Notes: generated by a model not told the origin, from the sequence alone. 21,820 bases of DNA from Pigoraptor vietnamica (GCA_943704525.1 CALSCQ010003221.1:1-21820), one strand, 5' to 3'; positions 10,012-21,710 are shown, counted from the stretch's first letter. A program made the numbers and translations.

Positions 10012-10722
10012 TCAGTGCCCTTCGTGCTTGTGCTCGCCGTCAGCGTGCTTGTGCTCGCCGTCCGCGTGAGCGTGTCCGTCGCCGTGAGCGTGGCCGTGGC
10101 CATCGCCGTGGGCTTCGTGGTGGACGACCGAGAGCACCTTCGTCTTGACGTCGTCCGCGCCAACAAACGCCGCAAACTCGACGACGGTCACGTGGCCCGT
10201 GCCCTTGGTGTTGATGTGGCTGCCAAGCTTGGCCTGATTCGTCTCGAGAAGGTCGAGGGGAATCTCAAACTTGCTCGAGAGCTCGGCAAAGAACGTCGCC
10301 ACGGCAACGCGGCCAATGTCAGAGCCAAACTTCTCCTTCCAGAACGCGGCGGCGGCCGGGTTCGCGTGGAGATGGCGGTCGGCCGTGTTGGCGGAGCCGG
10401 GGCGGCTCGACACCTGTCCCGGCGTGTGAGGGCGGGCATCCGCGGCCGCCACGTTCGCGGCGGACGCCGTGCGCGACGCGGGCTTGGCCTCGGCCGCAGC
10501 AGCGGCCGCCAGATTGGCGGCAGAACCGTGCTTCGACCCCGCAGCGGCGACGTTGGCCGACGATCCCACGCGAGAGGCGGGCTTGTCGCCGTCCTTTCCG
10601 GGCGTGTGAGGGCGCGCACCCTCGGCCGCAGCCAGCTTGGATGCCGGCGTGTGCGGGCGGCTGCCAGCGGCTGCCTCAGCGGCGTGGGCCTGTCCGGGCG
10701 TGTTGGGGCGGCTGACGGTCAT
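10012..10722 (-). CDS. Intronless protein with RPHTPG repeats, EF-hand-like core and His-rich tail
   Basis: A 236-residue single-exon gene with start context AAAATG. Residues 1 to about 112 are low-complexity and repetitive: RPxTPG occurs three times (RPNTPG, RPHTPG, RPHTPG) with a fourth variant RPHTPA, alternating with Ala-rich units such as SSANVAAA, SAANLAAA and SAANVAAA. The folded part, about 115-187, begins AAAFWKEKFG and ends HVTVVEFAAFVG. Its helix-loop-helix look, with a TKGTGHVTVVEF loop, recalls a degenerate EF-hand pair, but a full set of calcium ligands is not obvious. The final 36 residues carry 13 His in GHAH and GEHKH repeats, which suggests metal binding. The TP sites could be phosphorylated by proline-directed kinases. 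I do not recognise the protein family. Both the repeat regions and the tail are encoded by short tandem DNA repeats. Confidence 0.82.
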   Translation of the reverse strand: MTVSRPNTPGQAHAAEAAAGSRPHTPASKLAAAEGARPHTPGKDGDKPASRVGSSANVAAAGSKHGSAANLAAAAAAEAKPASRTASAANVAAADARPHTPGQVSSRPGSANTADRHLHANPAAAAFWKEKFGSDIGRVAVATFFAELSSKFEIPLDLLETNQAKLGSHINTKGTGHVTVVEFAAFVGADDVKTKVLSVVHHEAHGDGHGHAHGDGHAHADGEHKHADGEHKHEGH

Positions 10723-10874
10723 TTTCGTTGGGGGTGAAAATTGTCACAGATCTGAGAGGTACGTTTGGTTTTGCAAATAGGGTGCCCACACACTCGCCGG
10801 GGGAATAATCACGAGGCGATCGCGTCAGTTCTCCACGTTGGCCAAAGAGAGGAATTCCGGGTCTCTTTGTGCGT

Positions 10875-10910
10875 AGAGAGCGCGAGAGGGAGAGAGAGAG
10901 AGGAGAGGGG
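10875..10910. repeat. GA-rich (CT-rich on minus) tract
   Basis: Purine-only or nearly so, with (GA)n runs, about 155 bases upstream of the start codon of the minus-strand gene. It would read as a CT-rich stretch on the sense strand of that gene, as often seen near initiators. Confidence 0.75.
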
Positions 10911-11038
10911 TATTGGCGTGGAACACGAGCGACAGGCACCCCACTGACCCTGTTGGCCTGTGTTGTTGTGTGAGGGGGTGGATGGTTCTGTGCTGTTTCG
11001 GCCGTCTCTCGGAACGTAATTTGAACCGGTTTGCAATT

Positions 11039-11051
11039 CTTGCTTAGCAAC
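11039..11051 (-). promoter_or_regulatory. X-box-like element (possible RFX site)
   Basis: Minus strand reads GTTGCTAAGCAAG, two inverted half sites resembling the RFX X-box (GTTGCC-N(0-3)-GGCAAC type). It is about 320 bases upstream of the EF-hand-like gene. An overlapping perfect inverted repeat, AACCAGT-GAAAT-ACTGGTT, follows at 11049-11067. This is a single sequence match, so a functional role is only a guess. Confidence 0.3.
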
Positions 11052-11215
11052 CAGTGAAATACTGGTTCCAATGGCTGGTTGTGAGGGGCATGGTCTAGTC
11101 CATGCCAGATTTTAATTGATATATGGATATTTACTTAGTTGATATGATATGGTTTTATTCAAAATTAATAATAAGTATGTTGAAACTCTTCCTCATTTAT
11201 TTCGCACGGACTTGA

Positions 11216-11233
11216 CTATGAAATTTGTATGAA
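11216..11233 (-). repeat. Copy 2 of the dispersed 18-base motif, minus strand
   Basis: Minus strand reads TTCATACAAATTTCATAG, followed by T, matching the 18046 copy at 15 of 18 positions. It lies at the end of an AT-rich stretch bordering the GC-rich middle of this spacer. Confidence 0.6.
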
Positions 11234-12862
11234 GTGGCGTTGGTTGTCATGCGTAACAAAAGAGCGTCCGGACACATGCGCTATATTTACAAAGTATAAG
11301 TGTGGGAGCCAATGAAAACGCAATGTGGTTCGCTGTCTGGTCGCGGTGTCAGTCCGTGCAGGCAGAATCCTTCACGGATAACGGCTTGGGACTTGAGTGT
11401 GGTCCTGACGCGGCGATGATACTGACGTCCATGCTAAGCCAGGCATCATACGCAAAGCCTGACTCAGTCGGAAGGCCGGCGGGCGGCGCAGCTGCAGTTC
11501 TTGCAAGAGTTGCAGCCGTCGGCTCCACACATCGGCAGTGATCCGGCACCACGGCCCCACGCAGTTCGCCAGGGCCTGGCTGGTCGGGCGACGCATGGCC
11601 GTTAGCGGACTGAACTGCCTGAACTCACCGTGATTGAAGCACTGAGTGCTCATGGCACAGTGAATAGCTGCACATCAGGACATTGCCTGGCCAAGCTGCG
11701 TGTGAAACTGCCGAACCACGAGCAATGCGTCAGAGTGAGGGGATGCAGCATCTAAGCACTGCTTCATATGAATCTGCGCCACCAGTGCGCACGACGACAT
11801 CTTCAAACCGATCAGAACACAGTAGTGGCGCATGCATGCCAGCAGCCGGCCGGCGCACGACTGAGCAACGTCCATCCAGTCCGCATCAACCCCATTATTG
11901 GGCGACTACCGACCACGAGACGACAATCCCATAACCATGACAGCATGTTTTAGGCCACTCCGAGTCGCCGGCTCAAGAGAGTTGCCGTGCCGAGCGGTTC
12001 ATGGGGCCTCAGTCTCGGCCGCCACATCGTGTCCAACGATTCAACTGCTGAACGAATAAAAGAGCGACGAGGACGGCTCACGGGGCAGTTACACGGAACT
12101 GACGTTTTGCTGCTCTATTTGCGACTGCTGAGGCGCCTCTAAAGCTTTCGAAGACACCAATCCGCCTGAGTCTTTACACCACACTCACCGTCGGCTGACA
12201 ATGGACGTGACGGAAAATACAGTAAGATTGCGGGATCTTGGGCGTACCATTTTCACTCCGGCATTGTCGCGTGATGTGAAGGCGCCGGCAACGCCACTCG
12301 GGCTGCGGCGCACTGGATGTCGGCGGACGGCGGCGAGACAGAGTGCCGAGTCGTTGCCTGATATCCGGCAGACTGAGCGCCTGACCTACTCCCGCATCCC
12401 GGTAGTTACGTTGCGAGAAAACAGGAGGCGGCAACGCAGGCTTAGCATGTAACCCAACAATTTCACGGCGCAGTTGAAAAAAAACGAAGGGACGTCAGTA
12501 GAAGCAATAAATCCATGGCGAAAATGACAACTGGGCAATCCGTCCGAGTGTGGAGGCACCTATAGCGACGGTTCAACACAAAAACTGAGGCCTGTCGAAA
12601 AGAGCGTCGTGTCGGCCTTCAGGCACCGCAGGAAGGTTGCGTGGGGCCTTGATGAGAGGGCTATGACAAGTATGTGCGAGGCCGAGGTGCACCCGCGTGC
12701 GCAGATATGTGCCGCTGACCAAGCATCCGGGGTTGTGTATGGCTCACGTGACCTCGCACACTTGCAGCTACCGCGAGAGGTGGGGCTTACACCGGTGCCA
12801 CCACGAACAACGGTTTGAAACGCCCATCGGCCCAAAGAGCAAATACTGGCATCTTTCGCGCA

Positions 12863-15186
<2,324 letters not shown>

Positions 15187-15273
15187 AAAGACAGCGCTTC
15201 TACGTTTTGTTATCGGTGAGAGGATAACCAGAACAGTCGCGACGAGATGGGGAAATAGACCGACGTATCAGCC

Positions 15274-16927
15274 TCAGCCGGCCGGGGTCGTCAACCCATC
15301 GGGCGGCGGCGGTCCGAACACGTCCCTTGGCGACGCGACTCGCCAGCTTCCCGGTTTCACGACGGCGTCGTCGTCCGCATTTTGGCCCGCGGAGCCATCG
15401 GCTAGATGCCCGTTGTCGCCATTCGGAATCGCACTTCGCGAGGGCAGACAGTTGCGGTGAGCACGGCACACGTGCGATGCGAACAGGACGCCCTGCGATA
15501 GGGCCATGCTGCTTGCGGCCCGCGTGTTGCCAGACCACCCGTAACGCATGAGCCAGGCCCTGGGTTTAACACGGTGCGCGCCATTAGTTCTACGTACGAG
15601 TGCAGTAAACGCAGCGATAGACACGGGGATCGTTGCGCACCTCTTTCCGCATCCGTCCACAAAACAGGTCCCTCCAATCGAGTCGAAGAGCATGCCGACG
15701 TACGCCGGGACCGTCCTCCGCCCCAGTGACTGGCCAGCGTCCACGACGGCGTCCAGCGACATGTCCAGCAACGACAGCGGAGTCGCGGTCGGGCGGGCCA
15801 GTGTGCGCGAAGCAGGCCGCCAAGCACCCCGTCGAAATCCCGCCCACATCTCCGCCGGTGTCTGCGCACGCGTCTGCGCGTCGTCGCGGTTCGCGGGAGG
15901 CGGCGGATGTCGGACAAATGCAAGCCGCTCGCTGCCAAAGGGGTTCTCGGATGCCGTCAAGAGGGTGAGAGAGGGCAACTGAAGGACTTCGATGGGAATG
16001 CAGCGTAGGGCATTGCCGTGGACGCGGAGGTGTGCGAGCTCGCGGAGGCCGTTCATGGAGCGTGGAAGGCGGCGCAGCCTGCGCAGAGTAGAGCAAGACG
16101 GCGCTCTTTAAACTGTCTGTGCGCCGACCTAAGTCTTCCGACACTGTGCGTGACTTGGACAGTCGCCGCTTGCAAGCGACTTCGAGCATCGCACGCTGCC
16201 AAAGCATGAAGGACGTGGACATTAGCCGTTTGCCGCACCTGTTCCGACTGACGGCGAGCAGGTTGAGGGATGGCAAGTTGCCGATTGAGTGTGGGAGGCG
16301 CTCGAGAGCGTTCGAGTGCAGGTCGAGAATGCGCAGCTGGCGGAGACTGTCGATGCCGTCGGGTAGTTCGCTGTGAAAAGATTGTGTGTGTGTGTGTGTG
16401 TGTGAGTAGGTGTGTGTGTGTGTGTTAGTGTGTGTGTTAGTGTGTGTGTGTGTGTCACCTTTGTATGAATGCGCGTGAGTTTGCGTGGGCGTGCGTTCGT
16501 GCGTGCTCATGTGTCCCTAAGCACAAGCCTATCGGAAAGCGAGGCGATACCACACACTCACCGAATATGGTTGTGTGCCAAGACGAGCGTGTAGAGGGAC
16601 GACAAGCCCAGAATGGGCAGCGGAAAGGAGTCGAGACGGTTGTTGTGCAAGTGCAGGCAGACGAGACTCGAAAGTTGCGCTATTGTGTGTGGGAGAGTGC
16701 GCAAGAGATTGTGTCCGCAGTACAGCTCTTCAAGGCCACCGCAGTCTGACGAACGGATGCAAGTGCGCATTAGCAAGAAAGCCGGAACAGCGTTGGGCCT
16801 ACAAACGGGCGAAACAAAAACACGCACAAAAGCACAAAAACACAAACGCACCAAACAGACACATGCACGAGCGCGCGCACACACACACACACACACACAC
16901 AACACACACACACACACACACACACAC

Positions 16928-16960
<33 letters not shown>

Positions 16961-17205
16961 CACACAACACACACACACACACACACACACACACCACAGC
17001 TCTCTGACTAACCCCCAATCGAATCTGGAAGGGTTTCAAGGCTATTAGATGCCAACACGAGCATGCCAACGTGTGGCAGAGTGCCTATGGACTGAGGCAC
17101 ACTCCGCAGGCCGCCATAACCGAGGTCGAGCGAGTGCCTCCGTTCGCGACGCGCCGTTTCAATCGCGCGCTCTGCGTCGTCCTCTGCGACAATCCGCGCC
17201 GCCAT
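15274..17205 (-). CDS. Leucine-rich-repeat protein with C-terminal cysteine module
   Basis: Five exons on the minus strand, 17205-17013, 16745-16562, 16370-16239, 16078-15641 and 15559-15274, join in phase to 410 residues. Start context is AAAATG. After a charged N-terminus come about seven short LRRs of the P-x-x-IxxL type: LGYGGLRSVPQSIGTLP, LASNSLETLPDSIG, CGHNLLRTLPHTIAQL, LHNNRLDSFPLPILGL, LHSNALERLPHSIGNLP, RVHGNALRCIPIEVLQLP. Then come PLSLLDMSLDAVVD and CFVDGCGK, followed after the last intron by VCRAHRNC. An LRR array followed by an LLE-like helix and spaced cysteines recalls LRRC58-type proteins; zinc binding is an inference. The last intron (15640-15560) is 81 bases without an in-frame stop, so retention would add 27 residues. 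It carries an ACTAAT branch-like site. Partner binding is the likely role; no enzymatic domain is seen. Confidence 0.85.
16383..16456. repeat. (GT)n microsatellite in an LRR-gene intron
   Basis: GT runs interrupted by AGTAGG and TTAG. It lies in the intron 16561-16371 next to its acceptor and reads AC on the sense strand of the gene. Confidence 0.95.
16877..16994. repeat. (CA)n microsatellite in the first LRR-gene intron
   Basis: CA runs with regular AACAC interruptions in the intron 17012-16746. On the sense strand it is GT-rich and begins about 18 bases after the donor. Confidence 0.95.
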
Positions 17206-18045
17206 TTTATCTTTCTTGCCTCTCGCTCACATCAGACTCTGCTTTCCCCTCTCGCTTAGCGGAGGGACGAACTCCAAGCCAACACTTTGTCTCGGCCGAC
17301 TGCTAACAAACCAGTGATGACAGCATAAACGCGAGTTTCGGGTATGAGCCAGGGTGGGTGTTAGATCGGATAATTAAAAGTATCCGCCATTCTGTTTCCG
17401 CGGCATGGTGTGACTCCTGCTGTCAGTGACTTTGTCGCCGCACGCACATCTACTTCCAACTCATTCAAACAGGCACGGGGAGAGGGCATATTTAGATTGT
17501 CGGCGGCGCCGCGGGCCGGCGACCGACGCCTGCATACTGCGGCGGCGCACTCGGCGATGCCGGCCGGCCGCCGCATCAGCATCTGGAGCCAATAATAGAC
17601 TGACTGCACTGCTCAGGACGACGGCCAGCGGCTGAACCTGGAATCGGCTGTCGCCAGAGACTACAGTGCCAGCCGTTCCGCCTGGAGGCCGCCGGCGCGG
17701 CTCGCTGAGTCCGTGATGCGCCTGACCGGAGACCACCGTCACTCTGCCGACCGCAAATCGGCGTCCGGCCGTGCGTGCTCACTGAGTGCCCGTACACGCT
17801 GGTCGCCTGAGACCGGCTCTCTGACTGGTGCCACTAAAGCTCGGCTTCGCCGGAAAGGCCAAACGAGCCGCGTTCCGCAACGGAGACTGTGGGAACAAAT
17901 GGGTGAATGACTCGGCTGACAGCCCCAATGCCGGAGAATACAAAGCCCCGGTGTCATTTCTGGCACGTTTAACCTTTATCCGGAACCAGGTAAATTTCCC
18001 CGCTAATTGCGTCGATCGTTGCAATAAAGCATTCATGCTGTCCGC

Positions 18046-18063
18046 TTCATACATTTTCCATAG
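18046..18063 (+). repeat. Copy 3 of the dispersed 18-base motif
   Basis: Reads TTCATACATTTTCCATAG, followed by T. I use it as the reference copy. Confidence 0.65.
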
Positions 18064-18147
18064 TGAAATTTGGAGGAACCGTCGACCTTGGGGTAAGAGG
18101 GGATTTCACACTTCCCTTTTTTGTTGACTTTACTGCCGATGCCCAAT

Positions 18148-18165
18148 TTCATACATTTTCTATGG
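18148..18165 (+). repeat. Copy 4 of the dispersed 18-base motif
   Basis: Reads TTCATACATTTTCTATGG, 16 of 18 identical to the copy 102 bases upstream and in the same orientation. Confidence 0.65.
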
Positions 18166-18450
18166 AAAAATAATTTTCAAAATAACTACGACTGCGTCAA
18201 ACCCTCACCTTATCCCATTACAGTGCATTTGCCCGAAAATCCCTCTGCCACAAAATTCGCCATTCGGCGATTTGTGCAAGGACGCTTGCTCCTTCCCCCC
18301 CTCCACGCACACGCACTGTCGCTTCCTTCTTGCAGAGCACATAGAGGGAAGTGTTGCGTATCTAGTCGCTGCGTGTTAGGGCGCCTCGAGTGTTTGTCGG
18401 CGTGCATCATATTTTCGGAACGGGGAATTTCTTCTTTCTTCTCTTTCGCT

Positions 18451-18470
18451 TTCGCGAAGTTATTCGCGAA
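18451..18470. promoter_or_regulatory. Paired TTCGCGAA palindromes
   Basis: Two identical 8-base palindromes start 12 bases apart (18451 and 18463), about 170 bases upstream of the ATG at 18636. The first is part of TTTCGCGAAG, which resembles an E2F or SBF/MBF-type core (TTTCGCG). Spacing of about one helical turn suits paired binding. Function is inferred only. Confidence 0.35.
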
Positions 18471-18635
18471 TCTGCGTCGCACTCGTAAGCCACTTTTCCC
18501 AACGGTCGCAATCGCACGGCATCATTCCGTACCTACGCGTTCGCGTCGTTTGGACAATGCGGACGCATTCGCGTGGCGTGGCACGCGCTCGCCGCATGTG
18601 AGCGGACGCTTGTCGTGCTGTCGTGGGTACGGGCA

Positions 18636-20144
18636 ATGTCAGCGCAATCGGAGCGGGGTGCTCCAACGCGCACAAGCCCCACGCGACGACCAAGCTCCGC
18701 CTGCGTATCGCGCGCAGGGTCTGTCGACGACACGCACGCACTCTGTGCGGCGCAGTCGCGTGAGAGGGAGATGCCTGCATACGGGGAGGGCATTTTCCCC
18801 CGGCCCCCCACCTGTGGCTATTCCCCGCCGCTCTCGTCGGGTCGCGAGTCACAATTCGGAAGTGAACGCGACGTCTCCGTGTTGACGGATGATTTGGACG
18901 GGAATTATCGCGGCGTTCCCACCCCTTCGAGCCTCGCGGGAAGCACGAGCTCCATTGCGTCCCGGCGACGCAGTAGCACGAGCTCAACCGCGTCGGGACC
19001 CACCGCCATCGTCAACCACTCGTCGCGGTCCGTGATGCGCGTGCGTTCGTTCTCGGCTGCGCAGACAGAGTGGAGGCCGGACGACATGCCGGTGCCGCCG
19101 CCGCGTCGACCAGAACCCTTTCCCGGCGACGATTCCGCCGGGCTCTCGGGCCTTCGCAGTATGCGGCAGTTTTCGATCGTTCCCAGCATCCCGAAGGACT
19201 CCGAGAGGGACGATTGGACGCCCACCGCGAACGACAACGAAGAGCGCGATCCCTTCAGCGCTGCAGTTGCGTCGTGCATCTCACCCGACTCCTCGCGACG
19301 GCCATCGCGGCAACCGCCGTCGCCCCTTAGGGGGATTCAGCGAGCAATTGCTTCTTCTCGGAGTGCCAGCGCACCGTCAAGCCCCCCCATGTGCGGTTTG
19401 CGTGGCCGCAGCACTTCGCCACTCTCTCCGTCGCCGTTTGGAAGCAAGGAGAGCGGCGAGGGCGACGGCGTCTTCTTCGCATCGCCGCCGCGAGGAGGAG
19501 GACGATCTTCGGGCGGAACGCCGCCGGACGATTTCCATTTGGCACCCCATCGGAGAGATTCGCTGCCACGACCACGCAGCAGGACGGCGGGGGACGGTAC
19601 AAACTTTGAATCGGATCCTTTCTTCGCTGACGTGGCCACGGGGCGCTCGCGTGCAGGCTCACGCGACAGCCAGTTGTCGCCTCCGTCCGGCTCGATCGAC
19701 GGCTTGGAATCGCCCGAGCTCCCTGCGATGGACGCTGAACACCCCCCGGCTGCAGGAGCCGGCGGCCACAGAAAGTTGTCACGATCGTCGACGGATCCTC
19801 TGCAGATGGCGCAGCGCAAGGCCGGACGGCGCAACAGCCTCGAATCGACGGTGGCGGCGATCAAGCAGCAGATGGCTTCGTCGCTGGGACTGGGACCGCG
19901 ACCGCCGCGACCCCCCGAGCACGCTTCGTCCGTCGTCAACGCGTCGCCCAAGCGGCACACGGCGCTTGAAACGGTCGTGGACCACCCGCAGCGGCTGGCG
20001 ACGCACGGGTCTCTGTATGGCGCCAAGCAGAATGACCCGCTCCTCGGTGACTCGGATGTCCCTGCGGCGACCCCTCGCAATTCGCCGCTTTTTGTGCGAC
20101 GAAACCTGCCCGGTGGTCCGCCTCCTCACGCGGGATCGTATTGA
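18636..20144 (+). CDS. Intronless Ser/Pro/Arg-rich disordered protein with many kinase and 14-3-3-type sites
   Basis: A 502-residue open frame without introns and without a recognised folded domain. It is rich in Ser, Pro, Arg and Gly, with basic-directed phosphorylation motifs throughout: RRPSSA, RRRSSTSS, RVRSFSA, SRRPSRQP, SSRSASAPSSP, RRDSLP, HRKLSRSSTDP and RRNSLES. RSASAP fits a mode-1 14-3-3 site (RSxSxP). A VPPPRRPEPFP stretch could bind SH3 or WW domains. A short helix-prone segment, LESTVAAIKQQMASSLGL, lies near residues 425-445. It is probably a regulatory scaffold or phosphoprotein; no function can be named. The frame stays open upstream to 18573 but only through a GTG. ATG 18636 is the first in-frame ATG, with ATG 18771 an alternative. 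The long open frame and strong codon-like GC pattern argue that it is real. Confidence 0.75.
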   Translation: MSAQSERGAPTRTSPTRRPSSACVSRAGSVDDTHALCAAQSREREMPAYGEGIFPRPPTCGYSPPLSSGRESQFGSERDVSVLTDDLDGNYRGVPTPSSLAGSTSSIASRRRSSTSSTASGPTAIVNHSSRSVMRVRSFSAAQTEWRPDDMPVPPPRRPEPFPGDDSAGLSGLRSMRQFSIVPSIPKDSERDDWTPTANDNEERDPFSAAVASCISPDSSRRPSRQPPSPLRGIQRAIASSRSASAPSSPPMCGLRGRSTSPLSPSPFGSKESGEGDGVFFASPPRGGGRSSGGTPPDDFHLAPHRRDSLPRPRSRTAGDGTNFESDPFFADVATGRSRAGSRDSQLSPPSGSIDGLESPELPAMDAEHPPAAGAGGHRKLSRSSTDPLQMAQRKAGRRNSLESTVAAIKQQMASSLGLGPRPPRPPEHASSVVNASPKRHTALETVVDHPQRLATHGSLYGAKQNDPLLGDSDVPAATPRNSPLFVRRNLPGGPPPHAGSY

Positions 20145-20398
20145 GTCTAGTTGGGGCTTTTGACGTATTGTGCGTGCGTTTGCATGCGTCTTTTTTCTTT
20201 TCCCTCTGCGAATTTTGTCTCGCGCGCGCGTTATTCCTAAGGGCTAGCACGTGCCTTGCGTCGGGCAGCGGCAGTTGTACTGTCCGCTGTCTAGTATTGG
20301 TCGTATCCTGGCCTCCATCCCCTCACTACGAAATGGGCGCATTACGCACACACACACGCTGTTACTCTCTCATCAGATGGCAGTGTGTCCCTGCCCGG

Positions 20399-20417
20399 CA
20401 GCTGGTTGAACCAGCTG
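20399..20417. other. Perfect 9-bp inverted repeat
   Basis: CAGCTGGTT and AACCAGCTG separated by one G, 16 bases before the A23 tract. Confidence 0.6.
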
Positions 20418-20433
20418 GTAAGGGTCTCTAATG

Positions 20434-20456
20434 AAAAAAAAAAAAAAAAAAAAAAA
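20434..20456 (+). repeat. A23 homopolymer tract
   Basis: A pure run of 23 A. It could be a mononucleotide microsatellite or the tail of a short retroposed sequence. No flanking target duplication was identified. Confidence 0.85.
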
Positions 20457-20992
20457 CACAAGTGCATCTTTTTGCTTGAGGGAACGGCTGAATTGAAGGC
20501 TGCCACTGTCTGCTTACTCACGTGATCAGCTAAGCGAGGGGAAGAGCGTAATATGAAAGCAGGGTTCGCGCTGCTGGGCCGGCTTTTTGGCGTCGGAATG
20601 AAATCGTAAAAATCGGTTCCGATTGAGCGCCAAACTGTAACCAACTTCTTCAGACTAAGTGGCATCACTTTCTCAACACACACATTCGCAAACACGTCGG
20701 CACACTCATGCTTGCGCTGCTGGCGACATAGTCACGCACGGCCGCCTGTGTGTCGGGGGTTCCACCGACGAAGATGGTGCGTGTGTGTTTGTGATCGAGA
20801 TGAGTCACATGTGTGACAAGGTGCTTCTCCTTTGTATACCATACCAGCTGTGTGTGTGTGATTCCTTTTTCCACGCTGGAAGCAGAGGGACCTGTTTCGT
20901 ATCTTGCTTGCTTGTAGTGTGAAAATGTGTTTTTCTGTGGTGTCGCTTTGACGGATGCCGTCACTTTGTCGTGATGATCCCCCTTCGACACA

Positions 20993-21558
20993 ATGCAGCG
21001 GCGTGCGCGCGCGGGAGGCCCTGGGCGAGGGGCGCCGCGCCCACAACCCGTGTCCATACGCGGTCGCATCCTTTCCAATGTCGCCTCTGCCGGTGCTGGC
21101 GAACCCGACGCGGCGGGGGCCAATCCAGCCGTGCGGGGAGCTCGGGGGCGCGGTGTGTGTCGCTTGCATCTTCCAGTCTCTGTTCTCACATACCTAGATC
21201 TGACCTTCTTGCTTCTTGACTTGTGCGTGTGTTTGTGTGCGCGTGCGTACGCTTCATTGCAGGACGCGGGCGCGGACTCACTTCAGCGCGAGGGACTATG
21301 AAGACGCCCGTGTCGTCGGCGCTCGCCGCCGCAGCGCCCATGGAGGAGGGCTCGGACGTAGATATGGCTGTGGACGGCGGTGGGACCTCGGCGGCCCCGG
21401 ATGCCAACGCAGACAACAAGGGGCTGTACGTGAAAGGCTTGTCGCAGGCGTTGAACGACGAGCAGATGCTGAGGGCGCATTTTGGGAAGTTCGGCACTGT
21501 CGTCGCCGTGAGGTGCTTCAAGCTCAAGGATTACGCGTTTGTCGAGTTTGCGGACCAC
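20993..21558 (+). CDS. RRM RNA-binding protein with RG-rich N-terminus, 3' part missing
   Basis: Exons 20993-21152 and 21263-21558 join in phase; the gene continues beyond the window. The first exon encodes a basic, Gly/Arg-rich leader ending RGARGRG. The intron 21153-21262 falls inside this stretch, which resumes as RGRGLTSARG, so an RGG-like patch spans the junction. An acidic linker (MEEGSDVDMAVDGGG) then leads to the RRM: RNP2 LYVKGL, helix MLRAHFGKFGTV, and RNP1 KDYAFVEF. The last RRM helix and strand lie after the donor at 21559 (GTGAGT). It probably binds RNA, and the RG patch may be arginine-methylated. If the leader is not coding, translation could instead begin at ATG 21298. The subfamily cannot be named from this fragment. 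Confidence 0.8.
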
Positions 21559-21710
21559 GTGAGTCGGCTGCGACATGTGCGCGGGTGTGCGTGCGTTGTC
21601 GCGGTTGTCTATTGTCTCCTGGGCCCAGGATCGCCCTTTGGTGCTCCGCCCTCTGTGCCGTGGTTCGGGACGCTTGCAGTCCGGCTTTCCTTCCGCCGCC
21701 TAATCCTTGT

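Larger units (their letters stand above)
10723..12862. promoter_or_regulatory. Long divergent spacer between the EF-hand-like gene and ADP-glucokinase
   Basis: This 2.1-kb spacer has three parts. Bases 10723-11080 are the likely promoter of the minus-strand gene and include a GA-rich tract. Bases 11100-11310 are AT-rich. Bases 11310-12580 are a mixed GC-rich stretch with many short open frames, none resembling a known protein. An imperfect palindrome, AGCACTGAGTGCT, lies at 11638-11650. The part after 12600 is the likely promoter and 5' UTR of ADP-glucokinase. The middle could be a degraded repeat, but no terminal repeats or target duplications were found. Confidence 0.5.
17206..18635. promoter_or_regulatory. 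Divergent spacer between the LRR and Ser/Arg-rich genes
   Basis: This 1.4-kb spacer comprises a mixed part (17206-17460), a GC-rich block (about 17490-17900) and an AT-rich stretch (about 17980-18260) carrying two copies of the 18-base motif. A CT/TTC-rich promoter-like part follows to 18480. No protein is recognised. The GC-rich block shares three exact 12-14-mers with the block at 6450-7170. Confidence 0.55.
20145..20992. other. Gap between the Ser/Arg-rich and RRM genes
   Basis: This 848-base stretch has no recognisable gene. It contains the 3' UTR of the upstream gene, a short CA run near 20347, a hairpin-forming inverted repeat and an A23 tract. The end nearest 20993 should be the promoter of the RRM gene. 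Confidence 0.6.

Noticed and set aside
11310-12580. Degraded transposable element in the middle of the third spacer
   Set aside because: No open frame resembles a transposase, polymerase or capsid protein, and I found no terminal repeats or target duplication, so I left it as unidentified sequence.
18573-18635. Start of the Ser/Arg-rich protein at 18573
   Set aside because: The codon is GTG, not ATG. The first in-frame ATG is at 18636.
21680-21710. Third exon of the RRM gene after the AG at 21678-21679
   Set aside because: In the required phase it meets a stop after seven codons and lacks the expected end of the RRM.
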